A stretch of DNA of 64,000 nt from Gammaproteobacteria bacterium (GCA_013151045.1 JAADIY010000040.1:1-64000); one strand, 5' to 3'; positions 9,865 to 20,701 are shown, numbered from the stretch's first letter. Translations and numbers: made by a program. Notes: a model not told the origin generated them from the letters alone.

Positions 9865-10282
9865 TAAATATCTATGCAGATAGCACGTTTTACACTGGCT
9901 AGAAAAACACTTATTTGAATCTCAGATAAAAAGTTTAATAGAACCTTTGCACTAACGTTAATATGTATCGTTGTTATCAATTGCTAGGCTATCCATAAGT
10001 TTATTATTGAAGCTGTATATTGCGTGTTACAAATCGATACACACTGTTACCTTTACTGTAAAGTTTTGTTGAACGTTGTGTATGAACGTTGATAATAAGG
10101 CATTCCGATTTTACTTGTTTGACTCTATAGCGAATTAACCTACTATACATCTAGTAATAATGCTGACAACGGTCTTTTTCATGGTATTGATACTTATGAG
10201 CACTGTAAAACCTGCGCCATTATTGGTTTTTTGCCGCTTATTTACAATCGAATGGAAATAGGGCGCTTTTAGTTATTTGAGT

Positions 10283-10759
10283 ATGTCTGATTGTCTATAT
10301 ACAAATTTGGTGGAGGAAGACAGCCATTGGATGCAGCATGCATTAAGTTTAGCCAGGCGAGCAGAGCAAGAAGGTGAAGTGCCGGTCGGCGCGTGCATTG
10401 TTAAAGATGGACAGTTAGTCGCAGAAGGTTGGAATCAACCCATCGGTCACACAGACCCTACGGCACATGCGGAAGTCATGGCTATACGCGCAGCAGGGAA
10501 GGCGCTTGATAACTATCGGCTGCTTGATACAACCTTGTATGTCACTCTAGAGCCTTGTTCAATGTGTGCCGGCGCCATTATTCATGCGAGAATAAAACGG
10601 CTGGTTTATGCGGCGACAGATCCACGAGCGGGAGCTGCGGGCAGTGTCATTGATTTATTTTCAAATACCGCGTTTAATCATTGTGTTAGTGTCGAAGGTG
10701 GCCTAGCCGCAGATGATAGCGCACAGTTACTTAAAGCATTTTTTCGTAAACGTCGTTAG
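10283..10759 (+). CDS. tadA: tRNA adenosine(34) deaminase
   Basis: HAEVMAIRAAG...LDTTLYVTLEPCSMCAGAIIHARIKRLVYAATDPRAGAAGS. Confidence 0.95.
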   Translation: MSDCLYTNLVEEDSHWMQHALSLARRAEQEGEVPVGACIVKDGQLVAEGWNQPIGHTDPTAHAEVMAIRAAGKALDNYRLLDTTLYVTLEPCSMCAGAIIHARIKRLVYAATDPRAGAAGSVIDLFSNTAFNHCVSVEGGLAADDSAQLLKAFFRKRR

Positions 10760-10947
10760 AGCAACTAAGCGAAATTGTTTGATATTACGTGCTAAGACAC
10801 GGCATCTTGCATTGGCTGATTATTTGCGGCGAGAAAATACTATGATGGAGATACTCAGCGCAACGCAAAGTGCAGTGTTTTCCTGATATTGAAACTTTAG
10901 TATATAAGAATTGGAAAAGCGTTCTGGAAGAAGCTTAGCTTTCTAGT

Positions 10948-12366
10948 TTAAGAGGCTTCTTCAAAGCGAATAGAAGAGGCTTGTAGAGGACTATAAGTTC
11001 CCCTTAGCTGATCGTAAAACTCTCTAATGTTTGTCACATAGGAGACGGCTTCTTTGCCTCGAGCATAGCCATGACGCGTGGAGGAGTGCCAGCGTCGTTG
11101 TTGAAGTAAAGGTAAGGTTTCTTTTACATCGAGCCATTTATTGCGATCGCCTCCACGCTCTTCGGCAAGAATTTGTGCGTCTCGTACATGGCCAAGGCCA
11201 ACATTGTAGGCAGCGAGTGCCAGCCAAGTGAGGTCAGGCTCCGTTACAGAATTTTTTAATGCCCCTTTGAGCTGGCTAAAGTATTTAGCGCCACCCCAAA
11301 TACTTTGTACGGGGTCAAGTCGGCTTTTTACACCTAATTGTTCAGCGGTTGGTAGTGTTAGCATCATAATGCCACGCACCCCAGTAGGGGACTTGGCTTG
11401 AGAGCGCCAATGTGACTCTTGATAGCCAATAGCAGCCAACAATTGCCAGTCGATACCGTAGCGAGCACCTGCTTGGATGAAAAATGGCTCAAATTTCGGT
11501 AAGCGCTGCTGACGATGTTGGTTAAACCATTTGGTTTCAACATAATCAAAGTTATTTAGGTGGCCATAATAGCGTTCTAGTAGCTCATTCATCTCACCGC
11601 TGGTCTTTAAATCTTTAATAAACTGATTGGCGGCTAAAAATAGGCTGTCATCCTCAGATTTTGGGAAAGCCCAAGCTAGAGATTCCGGCTCTGTCAGGTC
11701 GAATGCCACGCGTAGTTCTGGGTAAAGGCGACGATTTAGCGTGAGCGTGTTTGAATCGGCAATAGTTAAGTCGAGCTCTTTACGCCATACGCGATCGAGC
11801 ATTTCTTCTTCATCGCTATCGGTGCTTTCTTGCCAAGTAAGTTTTGAATTCTCGTTCTTTAAATTGTTGAGTAATTCGGCATGGCTGCTGCCAGCAATGA
11901 CGGCAAATTTTTGGTCAGCTATATCACTAAGGCTTTTTGGTTTTTTATTTGTTGAGCGATAGATAAGTTGTTGAGTGACTTCTTGGTAAGGTTCAGAAAA
12001 ACGAACTAAATTTTTTCTATCCTCAGTCACAGTTAGGCCTGCTGCAGCGAAATGAACTTCGCCGTTAGCGGCCATTGGAATAACTTCTTGTAGATTGCCG
12101 GAAACAATTAAGCTTAGTTCTGCGTCCAGTGAATTGGCGAAGCGTTTGAGTAGTTCGTATTCAAGACCAGCAGGGCCATCATTGCCTTCGTAATAGGTGG
12201 TAGCGCTATTTCGAGTAACAACAACAAGTTGTTTGGAATCTTTAATTTGTTGCAATGCAGAGGTTGATTGGTTGCACGCAGATAGACTTAAGCTTGCTGC
12301 AACGGCTAATGATAATAGCCAGGGTGCAGAACGCTTTGTCGTGCTAAGTGCAGGAATAACAGCCAT
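10948..12366 (-). CDS. mltF: Membrane-bound lytic murein transglycosylase F
   Basis: SBP_bac_3-like N-terminal domain followed by an SLT domain (AAIGYQESHWRSQAKSPTGVRGIMMLTLPTAEQLGV). Confidence 0.93.
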   Translation of the reverse strand: MAVIPALSTTKRSAPWLLSLAVAASLSLSACNQSTSALQQIKDSKQLVVVTRNSATTYYEGNDGPAGLEYELLKRFANSLDAELSLIVSGNLQEVIPMAANGEVHFAAAGLTVTEDRKNLVRFSEPYQEVTQQLIYRSTNKKPKSLSDIADQKFAVIAGSSHAELLNNLKNENSKLTWQESTDSDEEEMLDRVWRKELDLTIADSNTLTLNRRLYPELRVAFDLTEPESLAWAFPKSEDDSLFLAANQFIKDLKTSGEMNELLERYYGHLNNFDYVETKWFNQHRQQRLPKFEPFFIQAGARYGIDWQLLAAIGYQESHWRSQAKSPTGVRGIMMLTLPTAEQLGVKSRLDPVQSIWGGAKYFSQLKGALKNSVTEPDLTWLALAAYNVGLGHVRDAQILAEERGGDRNKWLDVKETLPLLQQRRWHSSTRHGYARGKEAVSYVTNIREFYDQLRGTYSPLQASSIRFEEAS

Positions 12367-12511
12367 CTAAGACCCATTGGTGTAGAATTGATTACCATCT
12401 TGAGCAGGTAGTTAAGCAATCAACCCTGCTTGAGTGAGATTTTATCCTAACATAGCTAAGCGTCAATTTCCAGGCGCTTGATGTTGTTTGTCTCTATTTT
12501 GTAGGGATTTT

Positions 12512-12601
12512 GGAGGGGTACCGAAGCGGTCACAACGGCTCCGACTCGAAATCGGCTGGGGGTTTTGCCCCACGTGGGTTCGAATCCCACCCTCTCCGCC
12601 A
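12512..12601 (+). tRNA. tRNA-Ser (anticodon CGA)
   Basis: GGAGGGG...CTCCGACTCGAAATCGG, long variable arm (CTGGGGGTTTTGCCCCAC), GGTTCGAATCC T-loop, acceptor CCTCTCC, discriminator G, encoded CCA. Confidence 0.95.
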
Positions 12602-12636
12602 CTCTAATTTTAGTTATTAATATTTGGGGGAGAAAA

Positions 12637-13509
12637 ATGTTTGATGCAATAAAAAATAATTTTCTTGTGCCATTTGATGGTAGTTTTTCTGTGGAAAATA
12701 GCCTAACAAAAATAGATGGTCTGAGTTATAAAAAAAAGTCTTATCAAGAAACGCTAGCACAGTTAAATGAGCGCATTGATGTTGACCAAAGAATGCTATA
12801 CGCACAAGATAAGCATTCAGTGTTGTTGGTGTTTCAAGCTATGGATGCTGCCGGTAAAGACAGTACTATTCGTGCAGTGACAAGAGGCATTAATCCCGCA
12901 GGTTGTCAGGTCTTTAGTTTTAAGCAGCCGTCGAAAGAAGAGCTGGATCATGATTATCTTTGGCGTACCGCGAAACGCATGCCAGAGCGTGGTCGAATCG
13001 GTGTTTTCAACCGTAGTTACTATGAAGAGGTGCTTGTCGTTCGTGTCCATCCCGAATATTTATCTTATCAGCGATTGCCCAATATGGCTCCTGAGGTAGA
13101 ATTATGGTCGCAGCGCTACGAGTCAATTCGCCAGCATGAGCAGCATTTGGCGCGTAATGGTACGGTAATCCTTAAATTTTGGTTAAATGTTTCTAAAGAG
13201 GAGCAAAAACAGCGTTTTTTAGCGCGAATCGACACGCCAGAGAAGAATTGGAAGTTTTCATCGTCAGATGTCGAAGAGCGCCAGCATTGGGATGAATACA
13301 TGGTGGCTTATCAAGATGCGTTAAACGAAACTTCCAGGCCGTGGGCACCCTGGTATGCTATCCCTGCTGACGATAAGCGTGTGATGCGTATTAAGGTCGC
13401 AGAGATTGTCGCGCAGGCGTTGGAGTCGCTAGATTTAAAATATCCAACATTAAGTGAAAGTAAAATGAATGAATTACGACAGATTAGGGAAGGTCTGGTT
13501 AGTCAATAG
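12637..13509 (+). CDS. Polyphosphate kinase 2 family (polyphosphate:nucleotide phosphotransferase)
   Basis: LLVFQAMDAAGKDSTIRAVTRGINPAGCQVFSFKQPS...DHDYLWRTAKRMPERGRIGVFNRSYYEEVLVVRVHPE. ATG at 12637 used; the upstream ORF extension overlaps the tRNA. Confidence 0.92.
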   Translation: MFDAIKNNFLVPFDGSFSVENSLTKIDGLSYKKKSYQETLAQLNERIDVDQRMLYAQDKHSVLLVFQAMDAAGKDSTIRAVTRGINPAGCQVFSFKQPSKEELDHDYLWRTAKRMPERGRIGVFNRSYYEEVLVVRVHPEYLSYQRLPNMAPEVELWSQRYESIRQHEQHLARNGTVILKFWLNVSKEEQKQRFLARIDTPEKNWKFSSSDVEERQHWDEYMVAYQDALNETSRPWAPWYAIPADDKRVMRIKVAEIVAQALESLDLKYPTLSESKMNELRQIREGLVSQ

Positions 13510-13534
13510 AACAAAGAGTATGGGGGGGAAGAGA

Positions 13535-14089
13535 ATGTTTGCCAGCGATGTTGTTGGGCGCGCAATAAGCGTTTTTTTGTTATTAGCTTTAGTTTCATTT
13601 TTTCAAGTAAGCCAGGCTGACGATAGAATCAGCATTGGTATTGGTGATGCCAATGAAGATATAGAGGTATTTCGTATTGGTTTGCAGCGAGATTTTAGTA
13701 AACGCTGGTTGCGAGATCGTTCCTGGGGGCTAAGCGGTTTTTGGGAGCTCAGTGTTAGTCGCTGGGATAGTGTCGGTGATGATGACTCAATTAATGCAGT
13801 AGCATTTTCACCGGTATTTACTTGTTCGCCAAATCGTTCTACTGGCTTTAAACCTTATATTGAAGGTGGTATAGGCATTGCGTTCATCTCTGATACTGAA
13901 CTGGGTGCACGTGATTTTTCAACGAGCTTTCAATTTGAAGACCGTATTGGTGTAGGTATTCTTTTTGGAAGACAGCAGCAGCATGATCTCAATTTTAAAT
14001 TTTTGCATTATTCTAATGCTGATATAGAAATGCCTAATGATGGTATTGATATTTTTATGCTGAGCTACGGCTATGCTTTTTCAAGCTAG
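13535..14089 (+). CDS. PagL-like acyloxyacyl hydrolase (lipid A 3-O-deacylase family)
   Basis: Signal peptide, beta-barrel-like sequence, and a FLHYSNADIEMPNDGIDIFMLSYGY C-terminus resembling the PagL HYSNA motif. Confidence 0.8.
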   Translation: MFASDVVGRAISVFLLLALVSFFQVSQADDRISIGIGDANEDIEVFRIGLQRDFSKRWLRDRSWGLSGFWELSVSRWDSVGDDDSINAVAFSPVFTCSPNRSTGFKPYIEGGIGIAFISDTELGARDFSTSFQFEDRIGVGILFGRQQQHDLNFKFLHYSNADIEMPNDGIDIFMLSYGYAFSS

Positions 14090-14219
14090 GCTCATATAAA
14101 CAAGTAAGCAGCTAATGGTGCTCAGGATAAAAAGCAGAGCCTTTTATGCATGATGGTATAGTGTTCGCAACACAAATTGAATAACCACTATTGTCATCAT
14201 CATCGTGGTGGCGCGCATC

Positions 14220-15005
14220 ATGAATAGAATTGCTTTAGGCGTAGAATACAATGGCACTCACTTTAAAGGGTGGGAGAGCCAGCCCAATCAGCGCACCGTT
14301 CAAGGTTGCTTAGAAACCGCCTTGAGTAAAGTCGCCAATACCGAAACTAAAACCATAGCGGCTGGCCGAACCGATGCAGGTGTGCACGCGCTTGGCCAAG
14401 TTGTGCATTTTGATACTGAGCTGTCACGTGATCCGTATAACTGGATGCTAGGCGTGACCTCAAGTTTGCCTAAAGATATCTCTGTACATTGGGCGCAACC
14501 CGTCGATAATGAGTTTCATGCGCGCTTTAGTGCCCTAACGCGTCGCTATCGATATTTGCTGCTTAATCGTCGAGCGCGACCAGGTGTTTTGCCAGCGGCT
14601 GTTAGCTGGCATCCGCGGCCACTTAATGAGTCATTGATGAATGAGGCCGCACAAAGCTTATTAGGCAAGCACGATTTCAGTGCGTTTCGCACCTCATCGT
14701 GTCAGGCACACACTGCTATTCGTACTATTGTTGATATTAAGGTAACTCGCTATAACGAAACTATCGTTATCGAAGTTGAGGCGAATGCGTTTTTACACAA
14801 TATGGTACGTATTATCGCTGGGATGCTCATCGCTATAGGTGAGGGCGCGCAGCAGGTATCGTGGGCAGCGGAGCTGCTGGCGTGTAAAGACCGCCGCCAG
14901 GGCGGGACTACTGCAACGCCGGACGGGCTGTATTTGGTGTCGGTGAGTTATCCGCAATTGGCACAACTACCGCAGCGTGATAATAGCCTGGGCTTTCATC
15001 TCTAA
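14220..15005 (+). CDS. truA: tRNA pseudouridine(38-40) synthase
   Basis: MNRIALGVEYNGTHFKGWESQ...AAGRTDAGVHALGQVVHFDT. Confidence 0.96.
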   Translation: MNRIALGVEYNGTHFKGWESQPNQRTVQGCLETALSKVANTETKTIAAGRTDAGVHALGQVVHFDTELSRDPYNWMLGVTSSLPKDISVHWAQPVDNEFHARFSALTRRYRYLLLNRRARPGVLPAAVSWHPRPLNESLMNEAAQSLLGKHDFSAFRTSSCQAHTAIRTIVDIKVTRYNETIVIEVEANAFLHNMVRIIAGMLIAIGEGAQQVSWAAELLACKDRRQGGTTATPDGLYLVSVSYPQLAQLPQRDNSLGFHL

Positions 15006-15133
15006 GCCTAGCTCTATGTTGGGCTTTATTCTGTGCTCTAAGCCATTGATAGTGCTGGATGGTACAAGCCACAATCTGTTATTCTTACGCGTTTGATTGT
15101 GGCAACTAGGTCAGTTGCTTCATGGTGTGATCA

Positions 15134-15775
15134 ATGCGTACGCGAGTCAAATATTGTGGAATTACACGGGCAGAAGACGCGCGCATAGCCGCTGAGCTCG
15201 GTGTCGATGCGATAGGTTTAGTTTTTTATCCGCCTAGTCCGCGGTCAGTATCGATAGAGCAAGCGCGCGCGATTGTCGCGGCAGTGCCAGCTTTTGTCAC
15301 CACTGTTGCATTGTTTGTCGATCCGGAAATCGAAGCAGTCGAATTAGTTTTAACAGAACTCCCTATCGACTTATTGCAATTTCATGGCGATGAAAGCGCT
15401 GAAGAGTGCGAAAGTTATGATTGGCCTTATATCAAGGCGGTGCGTATGCGCGAAGGCACTGATCTGGTAGCGATTTCAGTAGAACATAAACAAGCGCGTG
15501 GATTATTGCTAGACAGTTATAAGGCCGGTGTCGCAGGTGGAACAGGCGAAACCTTCGATTGGGCAAGAGTTTCCAGTGATGATGAAGGCGAAGATGCAGA
15601 CGAATGTAATAGCCGCATCATACTTGCCGGTGGTTTAACGCCGGACAATGTGGGTACAGCAATCGAACAAGTACAGCCTTTTGCGGTCGATGTCAGTGGC
15701 GGTATTGAATCGGCCAAGGGCATCAAAGATGCGGAAAAAATGAAAGCTTTTATGCGGAGTGTGAGTAGTGCCTAA
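15134..15775 (+). CDS. trpF: Phosphoribosylanthranilate isomerase
   Basis: [12 protein letters not shown]...LLQFHGDES...[11 protein letters not shown]...DVSGGIES. Confidence 0.96.
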   Translation: MRTRVKYCGITRAEDARIAAELGVDAIGLVFYPPSPRSVSIEQARAIVAAVPAFVTTVALFVDPEIEAVELVLTELPIDLLQFHGDESAEECESYDWPYIKAVRMREGTDLVAISVEHKQARGLLLDSYKAGVAGGTGETFDWARVSSDDEGEDADECNSRIILAGGLTPDNVGTAIEQVQPFAVDVSGGIESAKGIKDAEKMKAFMRSVSSA

Positions 15776-17012
15776 AGACGCAGTAAAAATAGACAGTCAT
15801 AACAGCGATTTTGATGAATTGCTGAACCTGCCTGATGAGGGCGGCCACTTTGGCCCTTACGGAGGCTGTTATGCCGCCGAAACCTTGATGGCGCCGATTG
15901 ATGAATTACGCGAAGCCTACGAGCATTATCGCAACGACCCCGATTTTATGGCGGAAATGGATTCTGATTTCAGTCAGTTCGTCGGGCGCCCATCGCCGCT
16001 CTATCACGCCGAACGTTGGTCAAAGAGTATCGGTGGCGCGCAAATTTACTTTAAGCGCGAAGACTTGAATCATACCGGCGCACACAAAGTAAATAATACC
16101 GTTGGCCAAGCATTATTAGCCAAACGCATGGGTAAAACACGAATCATTGCAGAAACCGGTGCCGGTCAACATGGCGTGGCAACAGCAACGGTTTGTGCGC
16201 GCATGGGTTTAGATTGTGTCATCTACATGGGCTCAGAAGACATTAAGCGCCAAATGATCAATGTTTTTCGTATGAAATTATTAGGTGCAGAAGTTATTGG
16301 AGTAGAGTCAGGTTCCAAGACCTTAAAAGACGCATTGAATGAAGCGATGCGTGACTGGGTCACTAACGTTGATGACACCTTCTATATTATTGGCACTGTC
16401 GCAGGCCCGCATCCTTACCCAGCAATGGTACGCGACTTCCAATCGATTATTGGCCGTGAAGCCAGAGAGCAAGCCTTAGAGCAGACCGGTAAATTGCCCG
16501 CAGCGCTAGTTGCGTGTGTTGGCGGTGGCTCTAATGCAATGGGTTTATTTTACCCATTTATAGGTGACCACGAAGTAGAGTTAATTGGAGTTGAAGCAGC
16601 AGGAGACGGTCTAGAAACTGGTCGCCATGCAGCGCCTTTAAATGCGGGTCGGCCAGGTGTTTTACATGGTAACCGTACCTATTTAATGGAAACTGATTCA
16701 GGGCAAATTATTGAAACGCATTCTGTTTCAGCCGGCTTAGATTATCCCGGTGTTGGCCCAGAGCATGCCTGGTTAAAAGATTGTGGCCGTGCGCAATACG
16801 CTGCGGCGACTGATATTGAAGCGCTTGACGCCTTTCATGAAGTGACGCGAACAGAAGGCATCATGCCAGCACTCGAAACTAGCCATGCCCTAGCGCATAC
16901 GAAAAAAATAGCGCGCGATTATGACAAAGACGCAATGATAATTGTCAGCTTGTCAGGACGTGGTGATAAAGACATTCACACCGTGGCAGCGCACGAAGGG
17001 ATAGAAATATGA
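15768..17012 (+). CDS. trpB: Tryptophan synthase beta chain
   Basis: [41 protein letters not shown]. Confidence 0.97.
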   Translation: MPKDAVKIDSHNSDFDELLNLPDEGGHFGPYGGCYAAETLMAPIDELREAYEHYRNDPDFMAEMDSDFSQFVGRPSPLYHAERWSKSIGGAQIYFKREDLNHTGAHKVNNTVGQALLAKRMGKTRIIAETGAGQHGVATATVCARMGLDCVIYMGSEDIKRQMINVFRMKLLGAEVIGVESGSKTLKDALNEAMRDWVTNVDDTFYIIGTVAGPHPYPAMVRDFQSIIGREAREQALEQTGKLPAALVACVGGGSNAMGLFYPFIGDHEVELIGVEAAGDGLETGRHAAPLNAGRPGVLHGNRTYLMETDSGQIIETHSVSAGLDYPGVGPEHAWLKDCGRAQYAAATDIEALDAFHEVTRTEGIMPALETSHALAHTKKIARDYDKDAMIIVSLSGRGDKDIHTVAAHEGIEI

Positions 17013-17818
17013 GCCGCATCACCGCATGTTTTGCCAAGTTAGCCGAAACCAATCGTCAAGCGCTGATACCGTTTGTTACCGCCGGTGACCCAGAGCCAGG
17101 AATAACCGTAGAGCTAATGCATGCTATGGTAAAAGCCGGTGCCGATATTGTCGAGTTAGGCGTACCGTTCTCAGACCCAATGGCAGATGGCCCCGTTATT
17201 CAGCGAGCAAGTGAGCGCGCTCTAGAACATAATGTCAGCTTGCATGATGTGTTGGCAATGGTAAAAAGTTTTCGCCAAACTAATAACGATACACCCGTTG
17301 TGTTAATGGGCTATCTCAATCCGATAGAGGCCATGGGTTATGAAGCTTTCGCTGAGAACGCAGCCAATGCTGGCGTCGACGGTGCCTTAACCGTTGACTT
17401 GCCGCCAGAAGAAGCACAAGGCCTGGTTGCAGAACTCAAAGCAAGAAATGTAGACCCCATCTTTTTGTTAGCACCCACTAGCAATGCAGGCCGTATTGCT
17501 AGTGTCGATGCCTTGGCGGGTGGTTTTATCTATTATGTATCACTAAAAGGTGTTACTGGCGCGGCGAATCTTGATATTGATTCAGTCAAAAGCAAGCTTG
17601 CTGAAATACGCGAAATTAGCAAATTACCACTAGGTGTCGGTTTTGGTGTTAGAGAACCTGCTGATGCGGCAAATCTAGCATCAATCGCTGATGCCGTGAT
17701 TGTTGGTAGCACACTGGTCAAGATAGTTGAGGCAAATGCAGCCCAGCCTGATAAGATACCAGGCATAATTAGTGAAACATTAAGTAAATTTCGTTACGCC
17801 ATGGATAATGCAGCATAA
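17009..17818 (+). CDS. trpA: Tryptophan synthase alpha chain
   Basis: [11 protein letters not shown]...[28 protein letters not shown]; overlaps trpB stop. Confidence 0.97.
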   Translation: MSRITACFAKLAETNRQALIPFVTAGDPEPGITVELMHAMVKAGADIVELGVPFSDPMADGPVIQRASERALEHNVSLHDVLAMVKSFRQTNNDTPVVLMGYLNPIEAMGYEAFAENAANAGVDGALTVDLPPEEAQGLVAELKARNVDPIFLLAPTSNAGRIASVDALAGGFIYYVSLKGVTGAANLDIDSVKSKLAEIREISKLPLGVGFGVREPADAANLASIADAVIVGSTLVKIVEANAAQPDKIPGIISETLSKFRYAMDNAA

Positions 17819-17875
17819 GTTTAACGCTGATAAAAAATTTAAGAATATAAGTATTATTTTAAAGAGTGAAGCTGA

Positions 17876-18754
17876 ATGAGTTGGTTTGAGAAATTATTGC
17901 CCTCGCGTATTCGTACTGAAGGCGGTTCAAAAAAAACAGTCCCAGAAGGGCTCTGGTCTCAATGTCCAAAATGTAATGCTATACTCTATCGCGCAGAATT
18001 AGAACGTAACGCCAGCGTTTGTACTAAATGCGATCATCACCATCGTATTGGAGCGAGAAGACGCCTAGATTTGTTTCTTGATGAAAACGATCGCGAAGAA
18101 ATCGCAGCCGATCTACAACCGATTGATGTGCTGAATTTTAAAGACAGTAAAAAATACAAAGACCGCCTCGTTCAAGCACAAAAAAATACCGAAGAAAATG
18201 ACGCATTAGTCGTCATGAAGGGTAAGTTGAAAGGCTTGCCTGTCGTAGCCACCGCGTTTGAATTCTCCTTTATGGGGGGATCAATGGGTTCAGTTGTAGG
18301 TGAACGTTTTGTTCGTGCGGCGGCGGCGGCTGAAGAAGCCTCGTGTCCCTTAATCTGCTTTTCTGCCAGTGGTGGTGCGCGCATGCAAGAGGCTTTGATC
18401 TCTTTAATGCAAATGGCCAAAACCAGTGCAGCCTTAGCCAGTCTTTCTGGAAAAGGCGTGCCCTTTGTTTCCGTCTTAACCGATCCAACCATGGGTGGAG
18501 TATCAGCCAGCTTAGCCATGCTAGGTGATATCAACGTGGGTGAGCCTAACGCGCTAATTGGCTTTGCCGGTCCACGAGTCATTGAGCAAACTGTTCGTGA
18601 AACTTTGCCTGAAGGGTTTCAGCGTAGTGAGTTTTTGCTTGATCATGGTGCGATTGATATGATTGTCGATCGTCGTCAAATGCGAGATAAATTGCATTCG
18701 ATTTTGTCTATGTTGTCACCGCCGGTGGTATCGGGGGATGTTGTTGAGTCTTAG
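17876..18754 (+). CDS. accD: Acetyl-CoA carboxylase carboxyltransferase subunit beta
   Basis: [35 protein letters not shown] zinc finger and carboxyltransferase domain. Confidence 0.97.
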   Translation: MSWFEKLLPSRIRTEGGSKKTVPEGLWSQCPKCNAILYRAELERNASVCTKCDHHHRIGARRRLDLFLDENDREEIAADLQPIDVLNFKDSKKYKDRLVQAQKNTEENDALVVMKGKLKGLPVVATAFEFSFMGGSMGSVVGERFVRAAAAAEEASCPLICFSASGGARMQEALISLMQMAKTSAALASLSGKGVPFVSVLTDPTMGGVSASLAMLGDINVGEPNALIGFAGPRVIEQTVRETLPEGFQRSEFLLDHGAIDMIVDRRQMRDKLHSILSMLSPPVVSGDVVES

Positions 18755-18891
18755 GACACCCGTCATTCCCTTATATTTGATTATCTTTTCTATTATTGTT
18801 TTTCGCCTTTATGGTGAGTTACTTTTGAGACTGAAAGTAAGTAAAAGTCTTGCTCCCATGTGTTAGCCGCCTTATAGGCGGTACCTTCTAC

Positions 18892-18977
18892 ATTGAACCA
18901 AATGCACGTGCTGCGGAACTCGCGGCAAAAAGAACCGCTCAAACAATCCTCGCTCTCGTCGCGCATATTGGTTCAAT
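18892..18977. repeat. Imperfect inverted repeat ATTGAACCAA-ATGC ... GCAT-ATTGGTTCAAT
   Basis: About 14-bp arms (one unpaired base) flanking about 56 bp with CTGCGGAACTCGCGGC...CCGCTCAAACAATCCTCGCTC; intergenic. Confidence 0.65.
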
Positions 18978-19163
18978 ATAAAGGCTGATGAAAAGGTCGC
19001 GAAACACAATGCGAGCTTGCTCGTGATTAGATGAATGATGTTAGGTATATAATGGCAGCTTGGTGATAAGCAGCCGCAGTATAACTAAGCTGTCATGCTT
19101 TGCGAAAGCTCCACCATCATACGATGTCAGTATTAATTACAATTATTATTTTTTAAGGAATCT

Positions 19164-19808
19164 ATGACTACAGATAATACAGAATTACAACCTACTATCA
19201 TTTCGTTTGTAAAGGACCTCCCTAACTTAGCTTCACTGGCTGGGTTAGCCTGCACAATATTAGCTATCTACTTCAGTATATTGGGAGTTTATTACGTAGC
19301 TATGATTGGCATGATTTGGGCGGTTGCTTTTGATTGGGCTGACGGGTTAATTGCACGAAGAATGAAAGGAAGGACTGGGAATGACCGAGCATTTGGCGGG
19401 CAACTTGATGTATTAATTGACATTGTTAGTTATGGGGTTACTCCTGCAATTCTGCTGATGAGTTATGGGAAATTTGAACCTATTTTTTTAATCGGCGCTT
19501 TTTTTGTGCTCGCAGCAAGTGCGATAAGATTAAGTTATTTTAGTGTGTTCGGTCTTGCTGGTGGGTCTAAATACACAGGGCTAGCACTGGATAATAATAA
19601 TATCATTCTGGTTTTTGTATTTATATTTGAAAGCATTTTAAGTCCCGGTATGTTTTCTGTGATTTTTTATATTTCTGTTTTGGGGCTTGCCGTTTTAAAT
19701 GTATCTCAAATAAAAACGCCGAAGCTTTCTGGAAATCGAATTAACGTCTACGCTCTTGCTGCTTATACTCTTGCGATAACTGGAATTTACGGGTGGAAAC
19801 TTTTATAA
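19164..19808 (+). CDS. CDP-alcohol phosphatidyltransferase family protein (PssA-like)
   Basis: DWADGLIARRMKGRTGNDRAFGGQLDVLID fits the CDP-alcohol phosphotransferase motif; hydrophobic segments. Confidence 0.85.
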   Translation: MTTDNTELQPTIISFVKDLPNLASLAGLACTILAIYFSILGVYYVAMIGMIWAVAFDWADGLIARRMKGRTGNDRAFGGQLDVLIDIVSYGVTPAILLMSYGKFEPIFLIGAFFVLAASAIRLSYFSVFGLAGGSKYTGLALDNNNIILVFVFIFESILSPGMFSVIFYISVLGLAVLNVSQIKTPKLSGNRINVYALAAYTLAITGIYGWKLL

Positions 19809-19859
19809 ATATCTGCGATACAAATAATTTTTTTAAATGATAGGAGTGTAATTAGTACA

Positions 19860-20300
19860 ATGGTTGTATATACGGTAGGTACATTTGATTTATTACATGT
19901 AGGGCATCTTGCTTTATTAAAGTACTGTAAAACATTAGGTGATGTTGTGGCGGTTGGTGTGGCTTCTGATAAGGCAGTAAACTCTTATAAGCCTAATGTG
20001 CCAATTATTCCGCTCGAAGAGCGAATGGAAATGCTAAAAGCATTGCGATGTGTTGAAATTGTGAGACCTTACTACGAACTTGAATATGTGTCCGCTTGTA
20101 AAGAATTAAAGCCTGATATTTTTGTTATTGGCGAGGATTGGGGAGATCAGCCGCATAATATTGATGTAGAATCTTATTTGCATGATGCGGGCAGTAAAAT
20201 CATTCAAGTCAGTTATAACCCAAAAACATCTTCTACAAAAATAAAACAAAATGTCATTGCTCAATCTCATAGAGGCACGTATCTCGCTCAAGAAATTTAG
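19860..20300 (+). CDS. Adenylyltransferase/cytidyltransferase family protein (TagD-like)
   Basis: MVVYTVGTFDLLHVGHLALLKYCKTLGDVVAVGV (HxGH motif), later STKIKQN. Confidence 0.88.
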   Translation: MVVYTVGTFDLLHVGHLALLKYCKTLGDVVAVGVASDKAVNSYKPNVPIIPLEERMEMLKALRCVEIVRPYYELEYVSACKELKPDIFVIGEDWGDQPHNIDVESYLHDAGSKIIQVSYNPKTSSTKIKQNVIAQSHRGTYLAQEI

Positions 20301-20326
20301 TGAAAACATCAAAAACATAATAAGCT

Positions 20327-20665
20327 TTAGCCTTCTTCTTTTTCTGGAAAAAAGTTTCTCCTGCTAAAGTAGGCACCAGGAGGCGTGAGGCTATTGATGC
20401 TTTTGTGACAATGATAATAAGGGCTCTCTATTAATTCATGGGCGAGTATCTTGAGTCCTAAGTCCGCCATCTCTACGTCAAAAATTTTGGTACCCCAAGA
20501 GTACTTCCTTAGCAATGCTACCGCATTCCCTCAGGGCGTAATAGCTCCACTATTACCTGCGATTTTCTCCTTAATCTGGCAAATTTGGGTTCTCAATCCG
20601 TCTCGCCCAGAATTAATAGAGGTGCCTATAATATTTGATGGGCTGGCCGGTTTCGTGCTCTAAAT
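20327..20665 (-). pseudogene. Remnant of an unrecognised gene with an in-frame TGA
   Basis: Minus-strand reading: STKPASPSNIIGTSINSGRDGLRTQICQIKEKIAGNSGAITP*GNAVALLRKYSWGTKIFDVEMADLGLKILAHELIESPYYHCHKSINSLTPPGAYFSRRNFFPEKEEG*. Confidence 0.45.
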
Positions 20666-20701
20666 GGCTTGGTAGATAATCGTTATTTAAGAGCGCGCAG
20701 T

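Noticed and set aside
12565-12636. 5' extension of the PPK2 ORF
   Set aside because: It overlaps tRNA-Ser; the ATG at 12637 with GGGGGAG upstream is the sensible start.
18172-18582. Minus-strand 136-aa ORF inside accD
   Set aside because: Antisense shadow ORF of a conserved coding gene. The same applies to the other antisense ORFs listed inside htpG, bamA, DUF1538, dapE and frr.
20327-20665. Selenocysteine reading of the in-frame TGA
   Set aside because: No SECIS-like element or selenoprotein signature seen; simple gene decay is the more economical explanation.
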